Assembly: GCF_030272615.1 (NCBI RefSeq)
Contig: NC_081412.1
Location: 686,834,583-686,898,582, forward strand
DNA length: 64,000 nucleotides
Direction of reading: 5' to 3'
Source of the DNA: Cryptomeria japonica
Lineage: Eukaryota; Streptophyta; Pinopsida; Cupressales; Cupressaceae
Each line of letters begins with the position of its first letter. Position 1 is the first letter of the stretch. The position numbers were made by a program, and so were the translations under genes. Below are positions 22,121 through 32,048 of the stretch, piece by piece. Below the pieces are notes generated by a model, which did no database searches, had not been told where the DNA came from, and was given only the letters and a program-made list of their open reading frames with translations.

Positions 22121-22768
22121 AATCTACAAAGAGATCTTACATCATATTTATACCAACATGGGACCTAAACAATTAGGTTGGCCACCTAAAAGATAATACA
22201 TTAAATTTATAAAATAAACCGCAATCCAATGATCAACCAAGTTGACCTAAGACCAAAACAACATAATCCAATCAATAGATCCAATCGGTAATGCATCGGG
22301 ATCATCCACCAACACGTTACATAAACCAGTTCATAACCTAGCAGAATAAGATAGCATTAGGTTTGTTCCTAAATGCAACAACACCGATCAACATGAACAC
22401 AAACAAGATAACCAACAACATCCCAAAAGCCATCTAGAAGTCGCACCAACACCACTTATCAAGTGCATCAAAAGATCTTCAACAAAGCTCTGCCGATAAA
22501 ACCCTTACTAGTGACCAAAAGGCTTACTAGAACAAATGATAGCTCATGAGTCATCAAATCCTGGACCAACTAATCATGATACACATATGAATAGCATGAA
22601 TGGCATATCCAAACCAATTATACAAACCAAAGTATATCGGAGCATACAGGATCAATAGCGTAATACAACCGCTCTACCAAAAACTGGTAAACAACCAAAA
22701 CAATCGATGTTTCCATCAATGATAAAAAATCAATGCAACACATAATTAATTCCATCAATTTTCCAACA
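22121..22768 (-). repeat. Element D: 3' LTR, inner part
   Basis: This aligns with about 28961-29604 of the 5' LTR and ends TTCCAACA next to the PPT. About 170 bp present in the 5' LTR (about 28788-28960) are absent between the two parts, which shows a deletion at E's insertion. The core promoter block survives at 22122-22152. Confidence 0.88.
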
Positions 22769-23159
22769 ATCTCCCCATTTTGGAATTGATGGCAACACTA
22801 GATGTAAAAAACATCCAAGTGCCAAGAAATACCAAACAAGTCTCCCCCAAAGGAAGATAGCCAACAATCTCCCATAAGATGATATTACAATAAAGTTAAC
22901 AAACTCCCCCTATGAATGATATCCATGTTAAGCTCTGATCTCTCCCCTTTGATTGATATTATATTAAGATTTTTTTTTCACATATATCTCTCCCCCTTTG
23001 ACATCAATGCCAAAAATTTGACATAAACAACAAAGAAAAATCATAAATCCACTGAACCACATAGCTGACTACTCCCCCTAAGTAGTAGCACCAACATATC
23101 AATCCAAAATGAATAGTATCTCTGTAAATGCATACCAGACTGATACTAATCAACATCAC
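22769..23159 (-). other. Element D: 3' untranslated region with PPT
   Basis: The PPT adjoining the 3' LTR is the minus-strand reading of 22769-22783 (a purine run then TGTTGG). Five more G-rich runs lie upstream of it (plus-strand CTCCCCC-type sites near 22838, 22903, 22940, 22990 and 23070). No coding potential is seen. Confidence 0.65.
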
Positions 23160-24850
23160 TCAAGTCTCTACCGGAGAGGTAGAAACCCCCAATCTGTCTC
23201 TAAAGTACTCAAATGATTCCTTGGGCAAGGGTTTAGTGAAGATATCTGCAATCTATTATTTAGTGTTCACATAAACCAGTCTGACTTCATTTGGTTCCAC
23301 CTTCTCCTTCAAAAATTTGTACTTGATAGATATGTGCTTTGTCTTAGAATTAAATACAGGATTATTTGATATGTCAATAGCCGTAGAGCTATCATAGTGA
23401 ATAACTACTGGTTAATTACAATCCACCCTTATATCCTTTAACATTGTCTTCATCCATAAAACTTGTGTATAGTTAGTAGAAGCAACAACATACTCAGCTT
23501 CAGTAGTAGATAAAGAGGTACACAACTATTTCTTGTTGATCCATGAAACAAGTTTCTTTCTAAGAAAGAAAGCTCCATCGGATGTGCTCTTCAGGCCATC
23601 AACATCTCCAGCCCAATCTGCATCTGTATATGGACATCATGTAAAACCATCATCTTTAGGATACCACAAACCATATTCACTTGTTCCCTGCAAATACCTA
23701 AAAATCCTTTTCACTGCACTCTCATGATTCTCTTTAGGATCACTTTGATATCTTGATACAATACAAACTACATTCATTATATCCATTTTAGTCTTAATCA
23801 GATATAACAAACCTCCAATCATAGACTTGTACCTTGTATGTGATGCATCTATGTTAGTCAATTTATCACTTGTAACCATCAGAGTACCAATCGGTTTAGA
23901 ATTTTCCATACCAAATTTCTTCAACAATTCCCTAGCATACTTAGTTTGATAGATGAAAATACCTTTATCAATCTGAGTAATCTGCAAACCTAAGAAAAAA
24001 TTCATTTCCCCAATCATAGACATCTCAAATTCATTATTCATATTATAAGATAATTCCATACATAACTTATCCTCACCTCCAAATATGATATCATCAACAA
24101 AGACTTCAACAATCAATATGTCATCATCAGTGATCTTATAATATAAATTATTGTTAGCATTACCTTTAGTGAAACCAAGCTTCAAAAGATATTTATCCAA
24201 TCTTACATACCAAGCTCTAGGGGTTTGTTTCAATCTATATAAAGCTTTCCTTAACCTGCAAACCATGTTTTTGTCATTTGAAAGTGAAAATCCATCAGGT
24301 TGCTCAATATAAACTTCCTCTTCAAGATCTCCATTCAGAAATGCACACTTAACATCCATTTGATAAACCTTGTAGTTCTTAGGGGTAGCATAAGAAATAC
24401 ATAATCTATCAGCTTCAATCCTAGCTACCGGAGCAAAAGTCTCATCATACTCAATTCCTTCCTTCTGAGAATATCCTTTAAAAACCAATCTAGCCTTATT
24501 CCTCACAACTTGTCCATCTTCATTCAATTTGCTCCTAAAAACCCATTTAGTTCCAATAGCATTCTTATTTTTAGGTCGGGGTACTAAAGTCCATGTATTA
24601 TTCTTTTCTATCTAATCTAATTCCTCTTCCATAGCTTTCATCCAACATTCATCTTTACATGCTTCAATTACTGATGCTGGTTCAACTTGAGAAATTAAGC
24701 ATACCTCATCAACTGCCAACCTTCTTCTTGTCATCACTCCTTTGTTCTTGTCTCCAATGATCTGATCTTCTTAATGATTTAACCTAATAGACTTAGGAGT
24801 CTTCTGATTTTGTATTCCTCTAATCTGATCTTCAGTTGTTGTTGAATCTT
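23160..24850 (-). pseudogene. Element D: reverse transcriptase and RNase H
   Basis: Copia reverse transcriptase (RVT_2 type). The Trp-Val-Phe-Arg-Asn/Ser-Lys-Leu-Asn block lies near 24550, the first catalytic Asp in Tyr-Gln-Met-Asp-Val-Lys near 24355, the Leu-Lys-Gln-x-Pro-Arg-Ala-Trp-Tyr block near 24230, and the Phe-Val-Asp-Asp signature at 24101-24090. A 296-residue open stretch (24527-23637) covers most of it. The copia RNase H follows, ending with the conserved Ile-Ala-Asp-Ile-Phe-Thr-Lys-Pro segment near 23240 and a stop at 23160-23162. There are several stops in the RNase H part and the RT N-terminus. Confidence 0.9.
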
Positions 24851-24879
24851 ATGATACTGCCAGAGTAACTGGTTCAACA

Positions 24880-26965
24880 TTATGTTCTGGTGTAGGTGCT
24901 ACCGGTTCAGTTATGATCATTTCTCTTATCGGTTCTCTCTTATATGTTCTGATTTGACTTTTGTTCTTCTCATCCACTTTGACACTAGTGCTCTCCACAT
25001 TTCTCTGCAATCTTTTGTTATAACATCAATATGCTTTGCATTCATTAGAATAACCAAGAAATATCCCTTCATCACATCTAGGATCAAACTTTCCAATGGA
25101 ATCATCTCTTTTGATATAGCATTTACTACCAAATATTCTAAAAAACTTAACTGTAGGTGTATGAACAAACTATAACTCATAAGTGTGTGTGTGTGTGTGA
25201 AAAGTGGACATTTATTTGTATCTGGAATACACAACACTTCAATTAAGTCATTAGATGCATGGTTAGTAAATCAATAATCAATAATGAATAATAAACCATT
25301 ACAAAGCGACCTATTGCCTTCTAGTAGATGCAAGTTTAGTCTTGCTCTTAGATTTCATATGCAATACCAGTGACTAGACAACACCTAAATGAACGATTTA
25401 ATCTATATGAGCATGAAATTGAGCTAAATGAATGCAAGATTAAGCTAGATAAATGCAAGATATGAAAGATTAATGAATATTAGGCTAAAATGATCAAGCT
25501 ATGAATGAATATTTAAGCTAAATGTAACAAACATGCAATATCTCAATGCAAATTCTTAATGAACCTAGAGCAAAAACAACATAATAATAATATATTCTCC
25601 ACGATCCTTGAATGAGAGATGAGAGCTTGAATTTATAGAAAATTCAGAAAGAAACCAACGGCTGAGATCAACTGATGATGAGCAGTCAAGATTTTCCAAG
25701 AGGAAGCACAATCCATGTGAATTGTTGTGATTGGCTACTTTTCTCAGTTTTAAGGGAAATTGAACTAAAATTAAGATAAAATCAGAAAAAACTAATCTAT
25801 TCTCTATTTCATTCAATTTTGATATTTAAATGTTTTAATTACTTTCTTTGAGATTTTTCTTCAATTTTTAATTTGATTTTCAATATTATCTCCAATTGAT
25901 TTCCTTTCTCAAATTTTAATTATTTTTTGTCAATTAATTCCTTTTTTTGTTGATTTAATGGCAAATTGATTTATTTATTTAAATATGATAGGATATTTAA
26001 TAAAATAAATAGGATACTTATTAAAAAATGATTTACTTGGAATGATCAATTAATTAAATAAATATTTAATTAATATTGGTTGATTAATATACCATGTGAC
26101 AATTGATGATTTTAGAAATTAATTGTGTGCTCGAGATTAATTTAATTGCCTTTGGTTAGTACCTTGGTGACGTTGTTGAGATTAGGGGCCCATGGTTTAG
26201 ATGACCATTTTTAGGGTATTACAATAAGGTGTCTTATCGATGTCTCCTTTGATATGAACTCTATTGAATGTGTATACCAATGTGCTCACAACTTCTCTCC
26301 AGTAGATATGAGGCAGATTACCTTCCATCATCATAGTTCTAGCCGCATCCAATATAGTTTTTTTTCTTCCTTTCCACAATACCATTCTGTTGAGGTGTCC
26401 GGGGTGCATATAATTGTCTTCTTATCCCATTCTTTTCATAATAACTGTTAAATTCATTGGATGTGAATTCTCCACCCTGATTAGACCTTAAGCATTTAAT
26501 CTTTAATCTTGCCTCTGTCTCAACTTTAGCTTTAAATATTTTAAACTTTTCAAATGCTTCATATTTCTCCCTTAGAAAAGTAACCCACATAATTCTAGAA
26601 TAGTCATCAATGATTAGCATAAAATATCTATCACACTGAAAACTTTTGATTCTAGTAGGACCACACAAATCAGTATGAATAAGATCAAGAACATCATTAG
26701 ATCTGTTTTGTATACGCTTAAAATAAGTTTTGCCTTGATTTCCCATTTGACATTCCTTCCATACTAGATTATAGGGCTTCACAATCTTAGGTATATCTCT
26801 AACTGCCTTAGTAGAACTAATCTTTACAATGCAATCAAAATTCACATGACACAAACTCTTATGCCATAGCCAACTCTCATCAATTTTTGCAATCAAACAT
26901 GTCTTCTCACTGGAGTTCAAATGAAATATGTTACCTTTAGTCTGATTACTAGTTGCAATCTCCAA
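24880..26965 (-). pseudogene. Element D: integrase, split by the L solo LTR
   Basis: The pre-integrase zinc motif (His-x3-His with a later Cys-x2-Cys) is at about 26870-26730 and the catalytic core at about 26710-26330. The first Asp is present in His-Thr-Asp-Leu-Cys-Gly. The second catalytic Asp position reads Asn (codon on plus 26480-26482), in Arg-Ser-Asn-Gln-Gly-Gly-Glu-Phe. The Glu is present in Val-Glu-Arg-Lys. The chain reaches Asp-Lys-Thr-Pro-Tyr at 26226 and is cut by the LTR at 25184-26223. It resumes at 25178 with Phe-Phe-Arg-Ile-Phe-Gly-Ser-Lys-Cys. The C-terminal part is poorly preserved. Confidence 0.82.
25184..26223 (-). repeat. L-family solo LTR inside D's integrase
   Basis: It is 1040 bp, flanked by ATAAG at 25179-25183 and 26224-26228. 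On the plus strand it starts with eight TG repeats and ends GGTATTACA; on the minus strand it starts TGTAATACCC, the more usual gypsy LTR start. A minus-strand TATA (CTATAAATTC, near 25637-25629) supports minus orientation. No coding region. It aligns over its length with 53002-54043. Confidence 0.92.
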
Positions 26966-27556
26966 TCTAGATCTGTTGATAATCTTGCATTTTCCATCCT
27001 TGAACTATAACTAAAATCCCTTATCCACTAATTGTCCTACACTCAAATGAATTATGCCTTAAACCTTCAACATAATAAACATTATCAATATTATGCTTAC
27101 CATCCAATGATATAGTTCCTCTTCTCTTGATCATGCATGCATTGTCATCTCCAAATCTAACCAGACCGCCATCAAATTCTTGCAAAGATAGATACTTCCT
27201 TTTATCTTCAACTTTAGCAGCAAGGGCATTTTATTTAGGTACCGGATCATCTTCCTTGATAGCCAAGAATACCCATTCCTTACCATTTCCAAATCCACTA
27301 GCTAAATCTTGTGTCAGTTCATCATCAGAATAAGTCACACCTTCCTCATATACTTATGCTTGTTCTTATAATCATGGTTAGGCCTAAATGATCTTCTATC
27401 TCTTTCCTCAACTCTTGAATTCCTTTTAGGATATCTAGATGCAAAATGAACTATCTTATTACATGCGAAACATTTAAAAGGTGAGTTTCCTTCATACTTG
27501 CTTCCTGTCGGACCTTTAGGTACTCTTCTAGCAAATAGGGCTTCAAGTTGCTAAAA
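26966..27556 (-). pseudogene. Element D: zinc knuckle and protease remnant
   Basis: A zinc knuckle of the Cys-x2-Cys-x4-His-x4-Cys type lies at about 27475-27433, with its last Cys changed to Tyr. The protease region follows, but the stretch that should hold Asp-Ser-Gly is missing. Compared with C (16920-16971), 51 bp are gone, taking about 17 residues including the whole active site and leaving the frame intact. The downstream half of the protease (about 27205-27050) is recognisable, with Tyr-Leu-Ser-Leu-Gln and Ile-Ser-Leu-Asp-Gly-Lys-His. Stops and a short frame change follow near 27230 and 27020. Confidence 0.78.
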
Positions 27557-28321
27557 CTATTCATCTTCTTTCTTCATTTCCTCCAGTTCCTTAGCATATA
27601 AGGCTTTCGAATCATTCTTGTTGGTAGATGATGTAGATGTATGAAAATTAGGTTCAAATTTTGCAACTCTAGAAGGACCAAATTTCTCAAGCTCAAAAGC
27701 AGATAACTTCCCAACCAAGGTATCCCTATTAAAAGAGGTGTTTTCCATTGTTCTCAACTCATTAATTGTAGTAGCCTTCATCTTGTAAGCTGGTGGTAAT
27801 GCTCTCAATACTTTAGAAACTATTTCATCTTCGCTTAGAGATCCACCACAACAATCAATTCCTAGAACAATTTCATTAACTCTCTCCATAAAAGAAGTAA
27901 TCCTTTCATCTTCTTCCATCTTTAGGTTCTCATATCTCACCTAGTAACCATCTAGTTTAGCAATTTTAACAGTAGGATCACCTTCATTCAGAGTCTCAAA
28001 TTTATCCCATATAGACTTTGCAATTGATTTTTCAGTTAGTCCCATAACTTGTTGATCAAAAAGTGCACACAAAAGGGCTTCTCTAGCTCTACAATCAATT
28101 TCAATGTCTTTATCTAAGCCTGCTAGAGGAGGATTTCCAGATGTCAAATTATCAAGTGTATATCCTTTCTCAGTGATCTCCCAAATCTCCTTACCAAGAC
28201 ATCTCAGATGAGTCTCCATCTAAATCTTCCATACTCTATAATTTGTTCCATCAAGCCAAGGAATTTCTCTCTGGAAAATAGCTGCAAATGAATTTGATAA
28301 AATTGAACTATTAGATGCCAT
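27557..28321 (-). pseudogene. Element D: gag (UBN2-type)
   Basis: Copia Gag of the UBN2/retrotran_gag family, forming the particle that holds the RNA. The start at 28321 gives Met-Ala-Ser-Asn, and a Trp-Leu-Asp-Gly-Thr-Asn-Tyr motif follows at about residue 22, as is typical. A TAG lies at 28222-28220 and another stop near 27943, both in frame. The helical domain continues through Ser-Ile-Trp-Asp-Lys-Phe and Val-Leu-Arg-Ala-Leu-Pro-Pro-Ala-Tyr motifs to about 27650, followed by a charged segment leading to the zinc knuckle. Frame is kept, so decay is mainly by nonsense substitutions. Confidence 0.88.
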
Positions 28322-28363
28322 AGGATCTTCCTCAAGTGGTTAAGCTTCTACAGAGAGGACCAT

Positions 28364-28375
28364 GCTCTGATACCA
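28364..28375 (-). other. Element D: primer-binding site, initiator tRNA-Met
   Basis: The minus strand reads TGGTATCAGAGC, complementary to the 3' end of plant initiator tRNA-Met, two bases from the LTR end. This is the usual primer site of plant copia elements. Confidence 0.92.
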
Positions 28376-28377
28376 AC

Positions 28378-29604
28378 TGTTAGACAACTCAGATAGTCGG
28401 TGGACAACTGAGAGCGGGGGTGAATCAGTTGTCAACAGATTATAGAACTTTAAGCATTAAAACCTTATTACCAAAATACATAAACCAAATACCAGAATAG
28501 AAGATATAACAGTTAAGCACAAATATAAACCACAAAACATTTACCAACCATCCACAAAAGATAGCACCAAGATTTGAACATGGAAAACTTGGTAAAGGGA
28601 AAAACCACAGTGGGAAGCCTACCCACAGTCAGATAATACTTCTGCAGTAAGTATGTGATTACAAAAAGAGGGGCCTGCACATGCAGGAAGGCCAATAGCC
28701 TAGAGTGCACTACTCATTACAAAAGGAGCCTCACTGACTACAAAATAAATCAAACTACAATCCAAAAAGAAGAGTGAACTGCAATAATAGCATCTCCTAT
28801 GCTCGAGTATAGTTCCAATTAAGCTCAGTACCGAACCTCTTTCACTAACCCAATTCGATCACCTATGATCAATGAAAACCTTTGCATATTAATACAACCT
28901 TATTCGCACATAGATAATTGCATAGCCCCTAAAACCATAAACCCATCACCATAACCATGATCTACAAAGAGATCTTACATCATTTTTATACCTACTTGAG
29001 ATCTAAACAATTAGGTTGGCCACCTAAAAGATAATACAATAAATTCATAAAATAAACCCACAATCTAATGATCAACCATGTCGGCCTAAGACCAAAATAA
29101 CATAATCCAATCAATAGATCCAACTGGTAACACATCGGGATCATCCACCAACATATTACATAAATTGGTCCATAACCTATCAAAATAAGATAGCATTAGG
29201 TCAGGTCCTAAATGCAACACCACCGATCAATAGGAACACGAACAAGATATCCAACAATATCCCGAAATCCATCTAGAAGCCGCACTAACACCACTTATCA
29301 AGTGCATCAAAAGATCTTCACCAAATCTCTGCCGGTAAAACCCTTACCGGTGACCAAAACGGTTACTAGAACAAATGATAGCTCATGAGTCATCAAATCC
29401 TCAACCAACTGATCATGATACACATATGCATAGCATGAATAAAAGATCCAAACCAAAGCATACTGGATCATACTGGATCAATATCTTAATCCAACCACTC
29501 TACCAGAATCTATCAGAAACCGGTAAACAACCAAAACAGTCGGTGTTGCCATCAATGGCAAAACATCAATGCAACACATAATCAATTCCTCCAATTTGCC
29601 AACA
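28378..29604 (-). repeat. Element D: 5' LTR
   Basis: The LTR is 1227 bp, starting TGTTGG and ending CTAACA on the minus strand. Two bases after it comes the primer site at 28375. It carries the TATA plus AGATCT block at 28990-28960 and the TTTCCC/GGGTTTTCC-like block near 28605-28575. Confidence 0.93.
28960..28990 (-). promoter_or_regulatory. D core promoter: TATA plus GTAAGATCT block
   Basis: The minus strand reads TATAAAAATGATGTAAGATC and continues CTTTGTAGAT. The same arrangement occurs in C and J, whose LTRs otherwise differ, so this is probably the LTR core promoter and start region. Confidence 0.6.
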
Positions 29605-29609
29605 GGGTT

Positions 29610-30087
29610 GAGGGTTAATCCTGGATTAGGATTGTTCAAATGATTAGAAGAGGGGTTAGAAGAATCTAGAATGGGATTAGAAGAGTCTAGAAAAATCTAG
29701 AAAGAGGTGGGTGTGGTTAAATAGGACTTATTCAAATAAAAATCTATTTTAAATGTTCAACTTGTATTTGTAGGAGAATGCAAGTTGATGAGTCATTTTT
29801 AAATAAATGTCGATTTATTTAAAAAGGGGATTTGATTTGTAGATTTGTGATTTTTAAATAAATGTTAAATTTATTTAAATAGGAGGAAAGGGGTTAAATA
29901 ATTTAGATTTATTTAATAACTTGGACTATAGTTAGTAATTGAATAAATTGATGAAATTTATTTAACTAGAATAGCATAATAGGCTAAGGTGAATTAATTA
30001 AATGATAATTTAATTAATAGAGGAATCTTAGTCATTAAATAAATATTTAATATTCATTTAACCAGTAGACAAATTTATGTGTCTACA
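29610..30087 (-). repeat. Element M: 5' LTR, U3 part
   Basis: The minus strand starts TGTAGACACATAAATTTG at 30087, a common gypsy LTR start. It is very AT-rich, with TTAATTAAATAAAT-like palindromic runs that are also seen in the L-family LTRs. The right neighbour is K's protease, so the LTR end is also M's insertion point. Confidence 0.6.
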
Positions 30088-30399
30088 AAACCAATAGTAG
30101 GGAAAGAGAAACCATCATACACCTTGATCATTACATCATATTTATCACATGTACTTGATGCAATTGTAAAGTATAAAGATATTCTTCAATGATTGCATTC
30201 ACCAAACACACTAGATAAATGAGCACTCCTCATGAGAGTTTGTCTTTGATCTTCATAGTGATATACGGTGGGCCATCAGGTGCATATATAGTCTGACTAG
30301 GATCAAAGATAATGCATAAGTCTTTAGGAGGTGTAGGTTTGTCAACAAGATTCAAAACATTATTCAACTCAACGCCAAGGTCATTGGGATTATATACAA
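30088..30399 (-). pseudogene. Element K: protease fragment
   Basis: The minus strand encodes a segment aligning with M's protease: a Pro-Lys-Asp-Leu-Cys-Ile block, then Asp-Gly-Pro-Pro-Tyr-Ile, and a Val-Leu-Ile strand where the active site should follow. The expected Asp is replaced and a stop lies in the active-site loop. The fragment begins at element I (30400) and ends at M's LTR (30087). It covers about a third of the protease region, so K is inactive. Confidence 0.65.
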
Positions 30400-31804
30400 T
30401 GATTGTATGATGAAAGAATAAGTATTCAGTAGATTAATGAAAGGGGGGGTTGAATCAGTAAACTGATACAAACTCCCAAACTCAAAATAAACTTGTCAAT
30501 AAATAACTCTGTCAAGATAATATCTCAAAGATTACCAACATCAATCAACATCAACCAGTTTGACTGTTATGATAACTTAGCAGTAAACAACTTCAATCTT
30601 GTAAACACCAAAAATGCTTAATCATATGTCACCATATTCATCTCTCAATGCTTCCAGTTATCATGCCTTACCAAAATAGTTAAGTAGTTAATCAAATCAA
30701 CAAATAAGATCATAACCACAAAAGAATTCACCACTTGACATAAATGTTTATACGTGGAAAACCCAAATAGGTAAAAACCATGATTGAGATGAGACTCACA
30801 AGGATAGCTATCTGAACTCTTCTAAAGTTCACCCTATTAGGAGCCAAGCCTGTTAAAGCTTTTACAATAAGTCCTGTTAAGAACTGATTATGTTAGGAAT
30901 CACCCGGTTAAGGGATTTACAAATATGCCTTGATGAAAAGCACAATACCCTATTAGGAGTAACCTCGCTGGAGGATTTGAGAATCCAAACTAATGGACCA
31001 CCTTGTGAGAGGATTTAGAAAGTAACCAAGCTTGTTAGAGCTTACCCGGTTAAGGAATTTTAATTCTGCTGTAATTGTTAGAAAACAACAGGTTTTCTTG
31101 ATCTGTCTAAATAGCACTACATCTGCTTGATCAAATCCTTCTTAAGCTTCAATCTTCCTTTACTCAACTGGTTTCTTCCAATCTTGCCAAATTTTCTAAC
31201 TCTCTTACAAACAACATCATCGACCTTAAATACAAATCAACTAGGTCAGTAACACCACAAAAACCTAATTCTCATCATTGAGATTACAAACAAGTCGGTA
31301 CAAGCTTGACTCTTAGAAATCATAACAATCTCTTCACATTAATCAAGAAAATTCCAGCCGCTTCATCGGACTTGTAACTCATCACGTGTTATGCATTAGA
31401 TGCAATCCACTTTGCTCCTTTCCAAGACAACAAACAAGCATGCCAAATTAAGTTGAACTTATCCTCATACAATGATCACACATGTCTCCATCATTACTGC
31501 TCATTATTAGATCTTAAACCAACAAACTTGATCGGTTAGGGTTTATCAAAAACAACTGGTAGGGTTTACTGATTACATAACACAGAAAGGTTTAACCCTT
31601 TACACCGATTCAACTTACAAACTACCATATACCGGTTTACAACATCTTCAACAAAGTTTATCATACCAGTTACAAGACAATAGCAATAACAACAATAACA
31701 TCAACAATATCATGAATACCATTCACTAGTTCAATTGACATCAATGACAACATATCATTAATACAATCTATAGGCAAAATACCAACAATCTAAAAATGCT
31801 AACA
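30400..31804 (-). repeat. Element I: 3' LTR
   Basis: 1405 bp. The minus strand starts TGTTAGCATT at 31804 and ends CATACAATCA at 30400. It contains the G-tract followed by TTGAATCAG near 30450 (minus-strand C-tract) and the GGTTTTTACC...GGGTTTTCC block near 30785-30750. Confidence 0.92.
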
Positions 31805-32048
31805 ATCTCCCCCTTTGGATCAAAGATAATGCATAATCAGACACATAATCTTCTCTTCAATCACATAATTCTTCTCCCCCTTTGATAGAAATGCCAATTT
31901 GAAAGTAAAACATGTAATTCCAAATTCTCACTATGTATCAACATACTACAACTTGATGCTCCCCCTATGGAATACATCCACTTCCAAAAACATCAATCCA
32001 TGTAAGATTCTGCAAGTAATTCAAGGACTGATGCAATCAACATCATGT
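31805..32048 (-). other. Element I: 3' untranslated region and PPT
   Basis: The PPT reads CCAAAGGGGGAGAT on the minus strand at 31818-31805. A second run (TCAAAGGGGGAGAA) lies near 31885-31875 and a third near 31970. The 20 bases next to the PPT (31817-31836) are identical to part of K's protease at 30300-30319. Confidence 0.8.

Larger units (their letters stand above)
13814..29604 (-). mobile_element. Element D: complete Ty1/copia element with nested insertions
   Basis: Both outer ends are exact: TGTTAG at 13814 and CCAACA at 29604 on the plus strand, flanked by GGGTT at 13809-13813 and 29605-29609. Minus-strand order is 5' LTR, primer site, gag, protease remnant, integrase, reverse transcriptase, RNase H, PPT, 3' LTR. 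Without the inserts (E plus C at 14219-22120 and the L solo LTR at 25184-26223) it is about 6.8 kb, and about 170 bp of its 3' LTR are also missing. It sits in M's 5' LTR. Confidence 0.93.
3841..30087 (-). mobile_element. Element M: Tat-like gypsy element, 3' end lost, 5' LTR split by D
   Basis: On the minus strand the parts run in the expected order: 5' LTR (30087 down to 13018, interrupted by element D), a primer-binding-site-like sequence (13015-13001), a long leader, gag from 6774 and protease to 3841. Nothing of M's reverse transcriptase or integrase remains; the sequence switches to element A at 3840. Its right edge lies inside the protease of element K, so M inserted into K. The 5-bp flank after the LTR is AAACC; its partner is not in the window. 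The assignment of the LTR to this gag rests on order, orientation and the primer site. Confidence 0.65.

Noticed and set aside
8520-29604. CRISPR-like array from repeated blocks
   Set aside because: The repeats are LTR copies of about 1.2 kb with TSDs; there are no short regular repeats with spacers, and the DNA is eukaryotic.
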